The position numbers and the translations under genes are program-made. From contig NZ_SNYO01000002.1 in the NCBI RefSeq assembly GCF_004363095.1, forward strand, positions 806,001 to 870,000: DNA of 64,000 nt. The letters are read 5' to 3'. Below are positions 41,443-50,568 of the stretch, piece after piece. Below the pieces are notes generated by a model. It searched no databases and was not told the DNA's origin. It saw only the letters and a program-made list of their open reading frames with translations. Source of the stretch: Actinomycetospora succinea (GTDB lineage Bacteria > Actinomycetota > Actinomycetes > Mycobacteriales > Pseudonocardiaceae). Numbering within the stretch: the stretch's first letter is position 1; each line of letters begins with the position of its first letter.

Positions 41443-42186
41443 TCACCAGTCGCCGAACAGGCCCCCGCCGTCGAAGCCCCCGCCGTCGAAGCCGGGGTCC
41501 ATCCCCGGGTCCATGCCCGGGTCCATGCCACCGTCGAACCCGCCGCCCATGTCGGCGGCCATCGCGTCGCCGCCGACCGCCGCGGCACCGAAGCCGGAGA
41601 ACAGGGCGCTCGCGACCATCATCCCGCCGAACGCGCCGACGCCGCCGAGGAGCATCGGCTTCCACCACGGCTCGGAGTACCAGCCGGCGGGCACGGGACG
41701 GCCGCCGACCATGCCGCCCGGGTAGTAGTGGTTGTTCTGCGCCGAGGGCTGCGGCGAGCCGGTGACGCTGCGGCCCTCGACGTCGACGGACTGCTCGGCG
41801 TCCAGCGACCCGGCGCGCGACCGCTCGGCCGAGCCGGGGAGCTCCGGGCCGGGGTCCATGCCCATGGCCGTGCGGGCGGCGCGCACGTAGTAGAGGCCCT
41901 CGAGCGCGGTGTCGGAGACCAGGCGGTACTGCGGCGCGGTGCTCGCCTGCTCGAGCTGCGAGCCGGCGGCGGTGTAGCGCTCGGCGGCGTCCGCGAGCGC
42001 CTGCTTCGAGGGGTCGTCGGAGCCCGTGAGGCTGAGCACCTGGCCGCCGAGGCGCTCGTACCAGCGGCGGGCCTCGGCCTCGGCGTCGCCCAGCTGGCTC
42101 TGGGCGGACGTGGCCCGTCCCCGCCCGCGCGTGAGCACGAGGGCGAGCAGGCCGCCGATCACGAGGACGATGAGCAGGAGTTCCAC
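41443..42186 (-). CDS. Membrane-anchored protein with Gly/Asp/Pro-rich C-terminal tail
   Basis: 247 residues from a GTG at 42186. An N-terminal helix (LLLIVLVIGGLLALVL) is followed by a helical extracytoplasmic or cytoplasmic domain (QLGDAEAEARRWYERLGGQVLSLTGSDDPSKQALADAAERYTAAGSQLEQA), an Asn-His-Tyr-Tyr-containing linker, a second hydrophobic stretch (MLLGGVGAFGGMMVASALFSGFGAAAVGG) and a tail with GMDPGMDPGMDP repeats and three FDGGGF-type units. Similar proteins are widespread in actinomycetes, some annotated DUF1542. I know no function. The low-complexity tail recalls the Gly/Cys tail at 38007-38927 but lacks cysteine. Confidence 0.72.
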   Translation of the reverse strand: MELLLIVLVIGGLLALVLTRGRGRATSAQSQLGDAEAEARRWYERLGGQVLSLTGSDDPSKQALADAAERYTAAGSQLEQASTAPQYRLVSDTALEGLYYVRAARTAMGMDPGPELPGSAERSRAGSLDAEQSVDVEGRSVTGSPQPSAQNNHYYPGGMVGGRPVPAGWYSEPWWKPMLLGGVGAFGGMMVASALFSGFGAAAVGGDAMAADMGGGFDGGMDPGMDPGMDPGFDGGGFDGGGLFGDW

Positions 42187-42359
42187 GTCATCGACTCTGC
42201 GCCCGTCTCCTGAGAAGCGGCTGTGAACCACCTGGGGGTCCGGCGCCGACCCACCCCGATGATCAGGGGCGACGTGGTGCACATCGGACCGACGCCCGGG
42301 GTCGATGACGCGCTCCTGATCTTCGGAGGGGCCGGCGTGACGAGTGCGCCGCGTTCCGG

Positions 42360-42404
42360 CGAAGGGCGCCCCTCGCCCGTCTACCCGACCGAAGGTGCCC
42401 TTCG
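42360..42404 (-). terminator. Stem-loop at the end of the ilvD-GNAT pair
   Basis: GAAGGGCGCC pairs with GGTGCCCTTC (one wobble) around a 23-base loop, with one more flanking C/G pair on the outside. It overlaps the last codons of the GNAT gene on the minus strand and lies before the promoter region of the next gene. Confidence 0.45.
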
Positions 42405-42860
42405 CTCGGAATCCGGCAGCGCTCGGGAACGCCGCATGGGCACGTGCGGGATCCCGTCCTCGTCGTAGCCGGGGCCGTCGACGACGAAGCCGAGCCGCTC
42501 GTAGAACCCCTGCGCCCGCACCTGGGCCCCGAGCACGACCGGGCCGTCGATGCCCTCGAGCACCGCGCGCATCAGCGCCGCCCCGGCGCCGGTGCTGCGG
42601 TGCTCGGGCGCGGTGACGATGCGGCCCAGCCGGGTGTCGGGCCCCTCGCCGAGCACCCGCAGGTACGCCGCGATCTCCCCCGCCGGCCCGCGCGTCCACA
42701 CGTGCTCGGCCTGCGCGTCGAGGCCGTCGAGCTCCTGGAAGGCGCACTCCTGCTCGACGACGAACACGCGCACGCGCAGGGCGAGCAGGTCGTAGAGGTC
42801 GCCGACGGAGAGCTGGGAGAAGGGCGCCCGGAAGAGGTCAGTCAAAGCCGACGACGGCAC
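42381..42860 (-). CDS. GNAT acetyltransferase, ElaA type
   Basis: 159 residues from a [31 protein letters not shown] is the ElaA-specific start, and the acetyl-CoA loop is [24 protein letters not shown] with [12 protein letters not shown]-like segment [16 protein letters not shown]. The acceptor is unknown. Its start overlaps the end of ilvD by 23 bases; a TTG at 42845 would shorten the overlap. It is most likely co-transcribed with ilvD. Confidence 0.88.
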   Translation of the reverse strand: MPSSALTDLFRAPFSQLSVGDLYDLLALRVRVFVVEQECAFQELDGLDAQAEHVWTRGPAGEIAAYLRVLGEGPDTRLGRIVTAPEHRSTGAGAALMRAVLEGIDGPVVLGAQVRAQGFYERLGFVVDGPGYDEDGIPHVPMRRSRALPDSERRAPSVG

Positions 42861-44532
42861 CCTGCGCCGCCGACCCCACGAGGCGCGCGTACTTGCCGAG
42901 CACGCCGGTGCGGTGCTTGGGCGGCGGCGTCGTCCAGCCCTCGCGCCGGGCCGCGAGCTCCTCGTCGGAGACCAGCAGGTCGAGGGTGCGGGCGGCGAGG
43001 TCGAGCCGGATGCGGTCGCCGTCGCGGACGAACGCGATCGGTCCGCCGTGGTCGGCCTCGGGCGCGACGTGGCCCACGCAGAGCCCGGTCGTGCCGCCGG
43101 AGAAGCGGCCGTCGGTGAGCAGCAGGACGTCCTTGCCGAGCCCGGCGCCCTTGATCGCGCCGGTGACCGCGAGCATCTCGCGCATCCCCGGGCCGCCGCG
43201 CGGGCCCTCGTTGCGGATGACGACGACGTCGCCGGGCTGCAGCCCGTCCGGACCGGACGACTCGACGGCGTCCATCGCGCCCTGCTCGCCGTCGAACACC
43301 CGCGCGGTGCCCTCGAACGAGGCGGTGTCGAAGCCCGCGGACTTCACCACGGCGCCGTCAGGGGCGAGCGAGCCGCGCAGGATCGTCAGCCCGCCGGTGG
43401 GGTGGATGGGGTTGGACAGCGGGCGCAGGATCTCGCCGTCGAGGCCCTCGGGGCGCAGGTCCTCGAGGTTCTCCGCGACCGTCCGGCCGGTGACCGTCAG
43501 GCAGTCGCCGTGGACCAGCCCGGCGTCGAGCAGCGCCTTCATGACCACCGGGACGCCGCCGACGCGGTCGACGGTGTTCATCATCCAGCGCCCGAACGGC
43601 TTGACGTCGGCGAGGTGGGGGACCTTGTCGCCGATGCGGTTGAAGTCGTCGAGCTCGAGCTCGACGCCGGCCTCGCGCGCGATCGCGAGCAGGTGCAGGA
43701 CGGCGTTGGTCGATCCGCCGAACGCCATGATGATCGCGATCGCGTTCTCGAACGCCTCGCGGGTCATGATGTCGCGGGCGGTGTGCCCGCGCGACAGCAT
43801 GCCGACCACGGCCTCGCCGGAGGCCCGGGCGAAGCCGTCGCGGCGGCGGTCGGCCGAGGGCGGCGACGACGACCCGGGCAGCGCCATGCCCATCGCCTCG
43901 GCGGCACAGGCCATGGTGTTGGCGGTGTACATGCCGCCGCAGGCGCCCTCGCCCGGGCAGATCGCGCGCTCGATCTCGTCGACCTTCTCGCGACTGATCA
44001 GCCCGCGGGCGCAGGCGCCGACGGCCTCGAAGGCGTCGATGATCGACACCTCCTTGCCGTCCACCGTGCCCGGCATGATCGAGCCGGCGTAGAGGAACAC
44101 CGACGCGAGGTCCAGGCGCGCCGCGGCCATGAGCATCCCGGGCAGCGACTTGTCGCAGCCGGCGAGCGTGACCGTGGCGTCGAGCCGCTCGGCGGACACG
44201 ACCGTCTCCACCGAGTCGGCGATGACCTCGCGGCTCACCAGCGAGTAGTGCATGCCGACGTGACCCATCGAGATCCCGTCGGACACCGAGATCGTCCCGA
44301 ACTCCATCGGGAACCCGCCGGCGCGGTGCACGCCCTCCTTGGCCGCGGTGGCCAGGCGGTCGAGCGACAGGTTGCACGGGGTGATCTCGTTCCACGACGA
44401 CGCGATGCCGATCTGCGGCTTGGCGAAGTCGTCGTCGCGCATCCCGACCGCGCGCAGCATGCCGCGGGCCGCGGCCCGCTCCATCCCGTCGGTGACGTCG
44501 CGGCTGCGGGGCTTGAGATCGGCCTGCTCCAT
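42838..44532 (-). CDS. ilvD: Dihydroxy-acid dehydratase
   Basis: 564 residues, normal length. Family signatures are [45 protein letters not shown] and the C-terminal [21 protein letters not shown]. Cysteines in TLAGCDKS and GEGACGGM bind the Fe-S cluster; a third ligand is expected near the N-terminal [13 protein letters not shown]. It makes the 2-keto acids of valine, isoleucine and pantothenate synthesis. The other ilv genes are not in the window. Confidence 0.96.
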   Translation of the reverse strand: MEQADLKPRSRDVTDGMERAAARGMLRAVGMRDDDFAKPQIGIASSWNEITPCNLSLDRLATAAKEGVHRAGGFPMEFGTISVSDGISMGHVGMHYSLVSREVIADSVETVVSAERLDATVTLAGCDKSLPGMLMAAARLDLASVFLYAGSIMPGTVDGKEVSIIDAFEAVGACARGLISREKVDEIERAICPGEGACGGMYTANTMACAAEAMGMALPGSSSPPSADRRRDGFARASGEAVVGMLSRGHTARDIMTREAFENAIAIIMAFGGSTNAVLHLLAIAREAGVELELDDFNRIGDKVPHLADVKPFGRWMMNTVDRVGGVPVVMKALLDAGLVHGDCLTVTGRTVAENLEDLRPEGLDGEILRPLSNPIHPTGGLTILRGSLAPDGAVVKSAGFDTASFEGTARVFDGEQGAMDAVESSGPDGLQPGDVVVIRNEGPRGGPGMREMLAVTGAIKGAGLGKDVLLLTDGRFSGGTTGLCVGHVAPEADHGGPIAFVRDGDRIRLDLAARTLDLLVSDEELAARREGWTTPPPKHRTGVLGKYARLVGSAAQGAVVGFD

Positions 44533-44584
44533 GAGGCGAAGGTAACGCTTGTCCCTCCCCGGGGCCGGGGGCAGACTCGCGCGC

Positions 44585-44665
44585 ATGACCGGGGAGACGC
44601 TCGAGCCGTTCTGGCCGAGCCGTCGGTACGACGCCTTCGACGAGCGCTGTCGCCGGGCCACCTGA
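44585..44665 (+). CDS. Possible 26-residue small ORF
   Basis: An ATG-to-TGA frame encoding [20 protein letters not shown] and six more residues lies in the region between ilvD and the next plus-strand gene. It contains aromatic residues and looks more protein-like than chance, but there is no strong ribosome binding site. It could be a leader peptide or noise. Confidence 0.2.
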   Translation: MTGETLEPFWPSRRYDAFDERCRRAT

Positions 44666-44731
44666 GCATCCCCTCCGGGTGGATGCCTTCTCGTGCGTCC
44701 GTCCGCGACCCCCGCTCTGGAGCCCAGCACC

Positions 44732-45163
44732 GTGACCCTCGCCCCGCCCCGCGTCGTCCACCTCGACCGGATCGACCACGGCCTCGTCACCCCGGCGGGC
44801 GGATCCCGCGACCTCGACGCGATGCTCGACCGAGCCCGCGCCGCCGAGGCCGACGGGGTCGCGGTCGTCGTGATCCCGTCCGGCGCGGAGGACGCCCCCG
44901 CGCGCCACCACTGGCCCGCGACCGCGCAGGCGCTCGCCGTCCTGCTCGCGACCACCTCCGTGCGCGTGGCCGTCGGCGTCGTGCCCGCGGCGTGGGAGCC
45001 CGACGCGATCGCCCGCTTCGCGCGCAGCGCCACGGGTCTGGCCGGCGACCGGCTGATCGTGCAGGTCCGCGGCGCCGGCGCGGAGGCCTTCGCCGGCGCG
45101 CTCACCGCGCGCTGGGACGGCCCGGTCGTCGTCGGCGACGGGGACCTCGGCGCCGTCGCCTGA
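44732..45163 (+). CDS. Truncated luciferase-like (LLM) domain protein
   Basis: 143 residues from a GTG with GGAG nine bases upstream; another GTG lies at 44693. [87 protein letters not shown] resembles the N-terminal strands of alkanesulfonate-monooxygenase-type flavin oxidoreductases (about 350 residues), but only about one third of the barrel is present. It may be a degenerated gene or a small domain with its own role. A doubled operator for the next gene begins 41 bases after its stop. Confidence 0.55.
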   Translation: MTLAPPRVVHLDRIDHGLVTPAGGSRDLDAMLDRARAAEADGVAVVVIPSGAEDAPARHHWPATAQALAVLLATTSVRVAVGVVPAAWEPDAIARFARSATGLAGDRLIVQVRGAGAEAFAGALTARWDGPVVVGDGDLGAVA

Positions 45164-45204
45164 CGCCCGCCCACGGCGAGACCCCTGTCACACCCCTGCC
45201 CAAT

Positions 45205-45260
45205 AGTTGACGCCTCAACTGACGGTGCTACGCTCTACCTTGAAAGTTGATGCTTCAAGT
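45205..45260 (+). promoter_or_regulatory. yceI promoter with two MarR-like operators
   Basis: Two copies of TTGA-N4-TCAA occur 40 bases apart: TTGACGCCTCAA (45207-45218, inside the perfect AGTTGA-N4-TCAACT repeat) and TTGATGCTTCAA (45247-45258). The first also supplies a -35 box TTGACG, with TACGCT as -10 (45229-45234, spacer 16). A repressor bound at both sites would cover the -35 and the start site. The pattern fits a MarR-type regulator; none is encoded in the window. Confidence 0.6.
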
Positions 45261-45275
45261 CCCACGGAGGACGAC

Positions 45276-45830
45276 ATGACCGAGACCGCAGCGCCGACCC
45301 TCGAGCTCGCGGGCGACTACCAGATCGACCCCGCGCACACGCGCATCGGTTTCACCGCTCGCCACGCCATGGTCACGAAGGTCCGCGGCTCGTTCGGCGA
45401 GTTCCGCGGCACCGCCTCGATCGGCGCGGACGCCGCGCTGTCGTCGACCGAGATCATCATCGCCGCCAACAGCCTGAACACCGGTCAGGAGCAGCGCGAC
45501 GGCCACGTCCAGGGCGACGACTTCCTCGCCGTGAACGTCTACCCGGAGATCACCTTCCGTTCGACCTCGGTCGAGCAGGACGGCGACACCTTCAACATCA
45601 CCGGCGACCTGACGATCCGCGACGTCACCAAGTCCGTGACCGTCCCGTTCGAGTTCACCGGCCTCGCCAAGGACCCGTTCGGCAACGTCCGCGCCGGCTT
45701 CGAGGGCTCCACCTCGATCAACCGCAAGGACTGGGGCATCACCTTCAACGCCGCCCTCGAGACCGGCGGCGTGCTCGTCTCCGAGAAGGTCGGCCTCGAG
45801 TTCGACGTCTCGGCCATCAAGCAGGCCTGA
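45276..45830 (+). CDS. YceI family protein
   Basis: 184 residues, no signal peptide. The lipocalin-like barrel is clear: AGDYQIDPAHTRIGFTARHAMVTKVRGSFGEFRGTASI, TEIIIAANSLNTGQEQRDGHVQGDDFLAVNVYPEITFRSTSV, GDLTIRDVTKSVTVPFEF and FEGSTSINRKDWGI. Homologues bind polyisoprenoids; cytosolic actinobacterial members have no proven role. GGAGGA lies seven bases before the ATG. Control by the doubled TTGA-N4-TCAA operator suggests induction by a small molecule or stress. Confidence 0.93.
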   Translation: MTETAAPTLELAGDYQIDPAHTRIGFTARHAMVTKVRGSFGEFRGTASIGADAALSSTEIIIAANSLNTGQEQRDGHVQGDDFLAVNVYPEITFRSTSVEQDGDTFNITGDLTIRDVTKSVTVPFEFTGLAKDPFGNVRAGFEGSTSINRKDWGITFNAALETGGVLVSEKVGLEFDVSAIKQA

Positions 45831-45866
45831 CGCCCGAGCGCCGCAGCACCGGCTGACGGACCGACA

Positions 45867-45899
45867 ACGGCCCGCGCCCCCACCGGGGACGCGGGCCGT
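45867..45899. terminator. Bidirectional terminator
   Basis: Ten-base stem ACGGCCCGCG / CGCGGGCCGT with a 13-base loop, between the convergent yceI gene and the pseudokinase gene. Confidence 0.65.
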
Positions 45900-45920
45900 C
45901 GTGCGTGCGGGGTCCGGGCG

Positions 45921-47159
45921 CTACAGCACCACGTCGAGCAGGCCGCCGACCAGCCCGCGCTTCACGTCCTTCTTCTCCGCGCCGTCGTGGTCGCTGCTGT
46001 CGTCGTCCGGCTGTCCGGAGCTCTCGGACCCCGTGTCGTCGGAGTCGGAGTCGGTGGCGGAGTCAGCGGCGGAGTCGGGGTCGGCCGAGTCGTCGGCATC
46101 CGCCTCGTCGTCCGTGGCGCTCGCGTCGGACTCCGTGTCGGGCGCGGAGCGCTCGGACCGCGGCTCGCTGCGGGCCCCGGAACGGCTCTCCGACCGCACC
46201 GCGGACGTCGCCCGCGGCCCCGAGGCCGACGAGCCGCCCCCGCCGGCGCGGCTCTCGGCCGGCGCCGGGGCCACCTCGGCGGGCGCGGGGTCCGCGGGCA
46301 GCACGACGAGCGGGGCGCGGGCGGGCGCCGGGTCGAACACGACGGGCTGGCCGATCGTCCCGGCCACCACGGCCGCCGACGCGCCGCCGCCCACGCCCGC
46401 GCCGGCGCCGAACGCGCCGCCGAGGAGCACCGCACCGAGGCACGCCGCCAGGACGGTGAGCCGGGAGCGCCGGGGACGGCCCCGGCCGGTGGAGACGCGA
46501 CGGGAGTCGAGGCGCTTCGCGCGGATGCGGCCCCGGAGCGAGTGGGCCGCGAGGCCGGCGCGCAGGCGCTCGCGCGCGCCGGTGTCCCCGGCGTCGAGCA
46601 CCAGGGCGCGCACGGCGTCGACGACGACGGGGGACGGCGCGGGGACCACCGGGAGCGGGCCCGTCGCGGCGAGGACGGCGAGCTGCGCCAGCGCGGTGAC
46701 GTCGTCCTCCGGGGAGGCGTCGGCACGGTCCGGGGCGCCGTCGCCGGTCCAGCGCGGGCCGAGGGCGGGGTCGAGCAGCACGGCGTCGGCCGCCACCGCG
46801 CCGTGGGCGACACCGCGGCGGTGCAGGCAGCCCAGCCCGGCGGCGAGACGGGCGACGATCACCGAGGCGTAGGCCGGGTCGTGGGGACGCCGGGCGTCGG
46901 CGAGGCTGCCGTCGCGGGCGAGCGGCATGACGACGAACGGGCCCTCGGCGCCGTCGGGGCCGCCGTCGAGCACCTCCATCGCCCGGCCGGGCCCGAGGCG
47001 GTCGCGCAGGAGGGCGTCGCGCTCCCACCGCTCCGGGCCGTCGTCACCGGGGAACGACTTGACGACGACGTCGCGCTGCAGCAGGACGTCGCGCGCCCGG
47101 TACACCCGGCTCGCGGTCCCCCCGAGGCGCTCGAGGAGCCGGTAGCGATCAGTGGCCAC
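45921..47159 (-). CDS. Degenerate Ser/Thr protein kinase (pseudokinase) with membrane helix and acidic outer domain
   Basis: 412 residues; GTG start preceded by AAGGAG. The N-lobe is kinase-like (DRYRLLERLGGTASRVYRARDVLLQRDVVVKSF, Lys34). The catalytic loop reads RRGVAHGAVAADAVLLD, so the HRD Asp and the usual Lys and Asn are lost, and the DFG motif is replaced by GDGAP-like sequence. One membrane helix (about 245-270) leads to an extracytoplasmic part of 140 residues: Ala/Pro-rich, then strongly acidic Ser/Asp/Glu-rich. It probably lacks phosphotransfer activity and could act as a scaffold or sensor, like other actinobacterial pseudokinases. Confidence 0.8.
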   Translation of the reverse strand: MATDRYRLLERLGGTASRVYRARDVLLQRDVVVKSFPGDDGPERWERDALLRDRLGPGRAMEVLDGGPDGAEGPFVVMPLARDGSLADARRPHDPAYASVIVARLAAGLGCLHRRGVAHGAVAADAVLLDPALGPRWTGDGAPDRADASPEDDVTALAQLAVLAATGPLPVVPAPSPVVVDAVRALVLDAGDTGARERLRAGLAAHSLRGRIRAKRLDSRRVSTGRGRPRRSRLTVLAACLGAVLLGGAFGAGAGVGGGASAAVVAGTIGQPVVFDPAPARAPLVVLPADPAPAEVAPAPAESRAGGGGSSASGPRATSAVRSESRSGARSEPRSERSAPDTESDASATDDEADADDSADPDSAADSATDSDSDDTGSESSGQPDDDSSDHDGAEKKDVKRGLVGGLLDVVL

Positions 47160-47294
47160 GCGGACTCCTTCGTTCGACCGGCCAGGACGGATCGGGCCTA
47201 CCACCCGACCCGTGCCTCCACACGGGTCCCACGCGATCAGATCCGTACGCCCATCGACGTACGACGCGCCGAGGGCGTCCCCGGGTCGTCCCCG

Positions 47295-48038
47295 ATGTCC
47301 CGCGACCGCGTGATCGCGACGCTGGTCGGCGTGACCACCAAGCACTGGCGCCGGCTCCTGGTGTGGCTGCACGTCGTCAGCTCCACGGCGTGGATGAGCG
47401 GGGCGGCCGCGCTGGCGATCCTGCTCGGCCTCTCGCGCACCGACCCGGCCCTCGCCGGCGCCGCGGTCGGCGCCGCGCGCCACCTCGACGTGTTCCTGCT
47501 GGCCGTCGCCGCCAACGCCTCGACGACCACCGGGCTCGTGCTCGCGTGGACGACGTCCTGGGGGCTGGTGCACCACTGGTGGCTCGTGGCCAAGGCGGCG
47601 ATCACGCTCGTGCAGCTCGTCGTCGGGATCGCGATCCTCTCCCCGGTGCTCGACGAGCTCGCCGCGGGCGGCACCCCGGCGCCGGCCTCCCAGGTGGCGG
47701 GCGCGGCGGCGATGGCGTCGGCGGTCGCCTTCCAGGCCTGGGTCTCGGTGGCCAAGCCCTGGCCGCGAACGCCGGTGGCCCGCCGCGACCGGGAGCGGGG
47801 CCGGTCGAGGCTCCCGCAGGCCGGCGCGCCGCTCGTCGCGGCCGGGGTGCTCGCCCCGGTCGGCGACGTCGCGCTCACCGTCGCGCTCGGCTTCCCGGCG
47901 CCGCTGCTGGAGGTGATCACCCTGGCCGTGGTGGGTGTCGCTCGGCGGCGGGCCCTCGATCGGACGGCGGCGCCCACCGCGGGGACGACTGGTCCGAGCG
48001 CCGGGGCTCCGGCACCAGCGGCGGGTCGTCGAACGTGA
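47295..48038 (+). CDS. Integral membrane protein (DUF2269/CopD-like)
   Basis: 247 residues with at least four hydrophobic helices: LLVWLHVVSSTAWMSGAAALAILL, a second around VFLLAVAANASTTTGLVLAWTT, WLVAKAAITLVQLVVGIAIL and a fourth in the Ala-rich region. His in the first and second helices (WLHVV, LVHHWW) recalls haem- or copper-linked membrane proteins, but no firm family call is possible. The last 41 codons run antisense to the end of the convergent YihY gene. Confidence 0.6.
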   Translation: MSRDRVIATLVGVTTKHWRRLLVWLHVVSSTAWMSGAAALAILLGLSRTDPALAGAAVGAARHLDVFLLAVAANASTTTGLVLAWTTSWGLVHHWWLVAKAAITLVQLVVGIAILSPVLDELAAGGTPAPASQVAGAAAMASAVAFQAWVSVAKPWPRTPVARRDRERGRSRLPQAGAPLVAAGVLAPVGDVALTVALGFPAPLLEVITLAVVGVARRRALDRTAAPTAGTTGPSAGAPAPAAGRRT

Positions 48039-48990
48039 CGTCGACGGTCTGGTGGTCCTTCTGCCGCTCGGACTCGGCGTACGACGCGTAGGCGCGGCGG
48101 TCGGCGACCGTGGTGTCGCGGTCGTCGGGATACATGCTGAACAGGCTGCGCGGGAGCAGCCGGCGCGCGAGCACGGCGTCGAGCTCGGCGCAGAGCACGA
48201 ACACCGACGCCGCGAGGTAGATCCAGGCGAGCAGGCCCAGCACGATGCCGAAGAAACCGTAGGCGGCGCTGGCACCCTGCAGCCGCGTGCCGACCAGCCA
48301 GGTCCCGATCGTGAGCAGCACCTGCCAGGTCACGCCGGCCACCACGGCCCCGATCCAGCGCTCCTGCACGGGGCTCCGCTTGGCCGGCAGCAGGTGGTAG
48401 GCCATGAGGAACAGGCCGATGTTGACCACGACGCCGGCGGCGGTGGCCGTGCCGCGACCGAGGGCGCCGAGGCCGGTGGTCTCGCCGGCCGCGGTGGCCA
48501 GGGCCGAGAGGGCGGCGGTGAGCATCATCCCGAGGCCGACGAGCAGCACCACGAGCGCGCCCCGGGCGTAGGCGGCCCAGATGCTCGGGCGCTCGGCGCG
48601 CGGCACCGCCCAGACCTCGTCGAGCGCGTGCTGGGCGGCCTGGGTGACGCCGAGGGCGCCGTAGATCGCGACGACGACGCCCACGACCAGCCCGGCGGTG
48701 CTGCCGCTGAACTCGTGCACGTTGCCGCGGAGCTGGTCGCCGATCACCGGCACGTTGCGCAGCGCGGACGAGAGCACCGCCTGCTGGGCGACGGGGTCGC
48801 CGTGCAGCACGTAGCCGAGCACCGTCACGCCGAGCAGCAGCAGCGGGAACAGCGACAGGAACCCGTAGTAGGTCAGCAGCGCGGCCAGGTAGGCGCCCTG
48901 GTCGTCGACGAACTTGTAGACGACCGCGATCGGCAGCGCGAGCCACCGGTGACGGCGCTGGAAGGCGTCGAACCTCCGCGAGATGCCCAC
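47917..48990 (-). CDS. YihY/BrkB family membrane protein
   Basis: 357 residues. The core (residues 20-275) has six helices with YYGFLSLFPLLLLGVTVLGYVL, YGALGVTQAAQHALDEVWAVPRAERPS and the family signature WIYLAASVFVLCAELDAVLARR. The C-terminal 80 residues are polar and disordered. These proteins were once called ribonuclease BN by mistake; they are now regarded as membrane proteins of uncertain transport function. The convergent neighbour overlaps by 122 bases. Confidence 0.92.
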   Translation of the reverse strand: MGISRRFDAFQRRHRWLALPIAVVYKFVDDQGAYLAALLTYYGFLSLFPLLLLGVTVLGYVLHGDPVAQQAVLSSALRNVPVIGDQLRGNVHEFSGSTAGLVVGVVVAIYGALGVTQAAQHALDEVWAVPRAERPSIWAAYARGALVVLLVGLGMMLTAALSALATAAGETTGLGALGRGTATAAGVVVNIGLFLMAYHLLPAKRSPVQERWIGAVVAGVTWQVLLTIGTWLVGTRLQGASAAYGFFGIVLGLLAWIYLAASVFVLCAELDAVLARRLLPRSLFSMYPDDRDTTVADRRAYASYAESERQKDHQTVDVTFDDPPLVPEPRRSDQSSPRWAPPSDRGPAAERHPPRPG

Positions 48991-49125
48991 CGCGTCACCT
49001 CCTGATCCCCGCGGAAACCGGGTACCCCGTCGGGGTGTCCGTCATCGCGGGCCGGGGCCGTGTGGCCCGTGTTCCCGCGGAGCGCGACACTGACGGCCCC
49101 ACACGCCGAGGACCGGAGGAGCAGC

Positions 49126-49620
49126 GTGGATTTCGACGTGCTGGTCGAGGTGCCGCAGGGCAGCCGCAACAAGTACGAGATGGATCATGAGTCGGGCCGC
49201 CTGCGGCTGGACCGCACGCTGTTCACCGCGACGCGCTACCCCGCCGACTACGGGTACATCGAGAACACCCTCGGCCAGGACGACGACCCGCTCGACGCGC
49301 TCGTCCTCGTCCAGCAGCCGACGTTCCCCGGCTGCCTGGTGCGCAGCCGCGCGATCGGGATGTTCCGGATGACCGACGAGGCCGGCGGCGACGACAAGGT
49401 GCTCTGCGTGCCGAGCGACGACCCGCGCCTGGAGCACCTGCGCGACATCCACCACCTCGACGAGTACCACCGCATGGAGATCCAGCACTTCTTCGAGGTC
49501 TACAAGGCGCTCGAGCCCGACAAGAAGGTCGAGGGCCACGAGTGGGTCGGGCGGGCCGCCGCCGAGAAGGAGGTCCAGGCCTCCCTGGACCGCGCCGAGA
49601 AGGCGGGCTATCGGACGTGA
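49126..49620 (+). CDS. ppa: Inorganic pyrophosphatase (family I)
   Basis: 164 residues from GTG 49126 (GGAGGA five bases upstream). Family I features are [50 protein letters not shown] (containing the metal-binding Asp triad) and the Lys-rich end [16 protein letters not shown]. It hydrolyses pyrophosphate in the cytosol and drives biosynthetic reactions. Length agrees with the small actinobacterial enzymes. Confidence 0.97.
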   Translation: MDFDVLVEVPQGSRNKYEMDHESGRLRLDRTLFTATRYPADYGYIENTLGQDDDPLDALVLVQQPTFPGCLVRSRAIGMFRMTDEAGGDDKVLCVPSDDPRLEHLRDIHHLDEYHRMEIQHFFEVYKALEPDKKVEGHEWVGRAAAEKEVQASLDRAEKAGYRT

Positions 49621-49636
49621 CCCAGGAAGCGATGCC

Positions 49637-50173
49637 GTGACCGAGCCCCCGGACCCGCCGCCCACGATCGCGACCATGCGCACGATCGGCATGGTCTGGG
49701 CGATCGTGGGCGCCCTGGCGATCGTCGTCGGGGCGATCGCCACGGTGTTCGCCATCGTGATCTTCGGTGTGCTGGCGCTAGCGCTCGGCGGCGTGCTGGT
49801 CGGGGTGCAGCAGGTCCGGGCGCGCTCGGCGATCCGGGCGTCGCGGACGCTGACCAACACGCCCGCCCCGCCCGCGGCGCCGCCGTCGGCGGACCCGCCC
49901 GGGCCGCCGCCCCGGCCGTCGTCCGCGCCGCCCCGGGCCGCCGATCTCCGGGGGTCGGGCGGCGAGGCGGAGGCGCCCGTGGGCGACCCCGGGAGCAGGT
50001 CCGGGTCCGGGTCCGGCGACGACGACGACGACGAGTCCGTCGTCATCGACGCCGAGCCCGAGGACGCCGACAGCGCCGCCGAGCGCCAGCGCTCCTCGCC
50101 GTCGATCTCCGACGAGGAGGACGGCACCGGGTCGAGGACCGACGAGGACGACCCGCCGCGCCGGGACGCGTGA
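49637..50173 (+). CDS. Small membrane protein with acidic, disordered tail
   Basis: 178 residues from a GTG 17 bases after ppa. Two helices (residues about 15-58) form a hairpin (GMVWAIVGALAIVVGAIATVFAIVIFGVLALALGGVLVGVQQ), followed by 110 residues rich in Pro, Ser, Asp and Glu. No family recognised. It may be co-transcribed with ppa. Confidence 0.6.
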   Translation: MTEPPDPPPTIATMRTIGMVWAIVGALAIVVGAIATVFAIVIFGVLALALGGVLVGVQQVRARSAIRASRTLTNTPAPPAAPPSADPPGPPPRPSSAPPRAADLRGSGGEAEAPVGDPGSRSGSGSGDDDDDESVVIDAEPEDADSAAERQRSSPSISDEEDGTGSRTDEDDPPRRDA

Positions 50174-50234
50174 CCCGCACGACACGCGGGTAGGAGGCTG
50201 TCGACGCCGCTGTCGACCACTCTGGAGGCCTCGC

Positions 50235-50567
50235 GTGCCGACCCCCACCCCCACCGAGAACGACCGCACCCTGCTCACGGTCGTCGCCAGGATGACGGCG
50301 CTGCCGGGCAAGGAGCAGGAGCTGCGCGCCGAGCTCGAGCAGCTCGTGGAGCCGACGCTCGCCGAGGACGGCGTCGTCAACTACGACCTGCACGTCGCCG
50401 TCGACGACCCGGCCACGTTCGTCTTCTACGAGAACTGGCAGAGCCCCGGACACCTCGAGGCGCACCTGGGCAACAGCCACCTCGTGGAGTTCGCCGGCAA
50501 GCTCGACGAGTACCTCGTCGGTGGGTCCGACGGACTGGTCATCACCCAGCTGCAGCGCATCAAGTGA
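50235..50567 (+). CDS. Antibiotic-biosynthesis-monooxygenase (ABM) domain protein
   Basis: 110 residues; TGGAGG lies eight bases before the GTG start. A single dimeric ferredoxin-like barrel: LLTVVARMTALPGKEQELRAELEQLVEPTLAEDGVVNYDLHVAVDDPATFVFYENWQSPGHLEAHLGNSHLVEF. Members such as YgiN and ActVA-Orf6 oxidise quinols without cofactor, but many have no known substrate. Confidence 0.88.
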   Translation: MPTPTPTENDRTLLTVVARMTALPGKEQELRAELEQLVEPTLAEDGVVNYDLHVAVDDPATFVFYENWQSPGHLEAHLGNSHLVEFAGKLDEYLVGGSDGLVITQLQRIK

Positions 50568-50568
50568 C

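Noticed and set aside
41458-41560. Short tandem repeats that might suggest a CRISPR or satellite
   Set aside because: They encode the GMDPGMDPG and FDGGGF repeats of a protein tail; there are no unique spacers.
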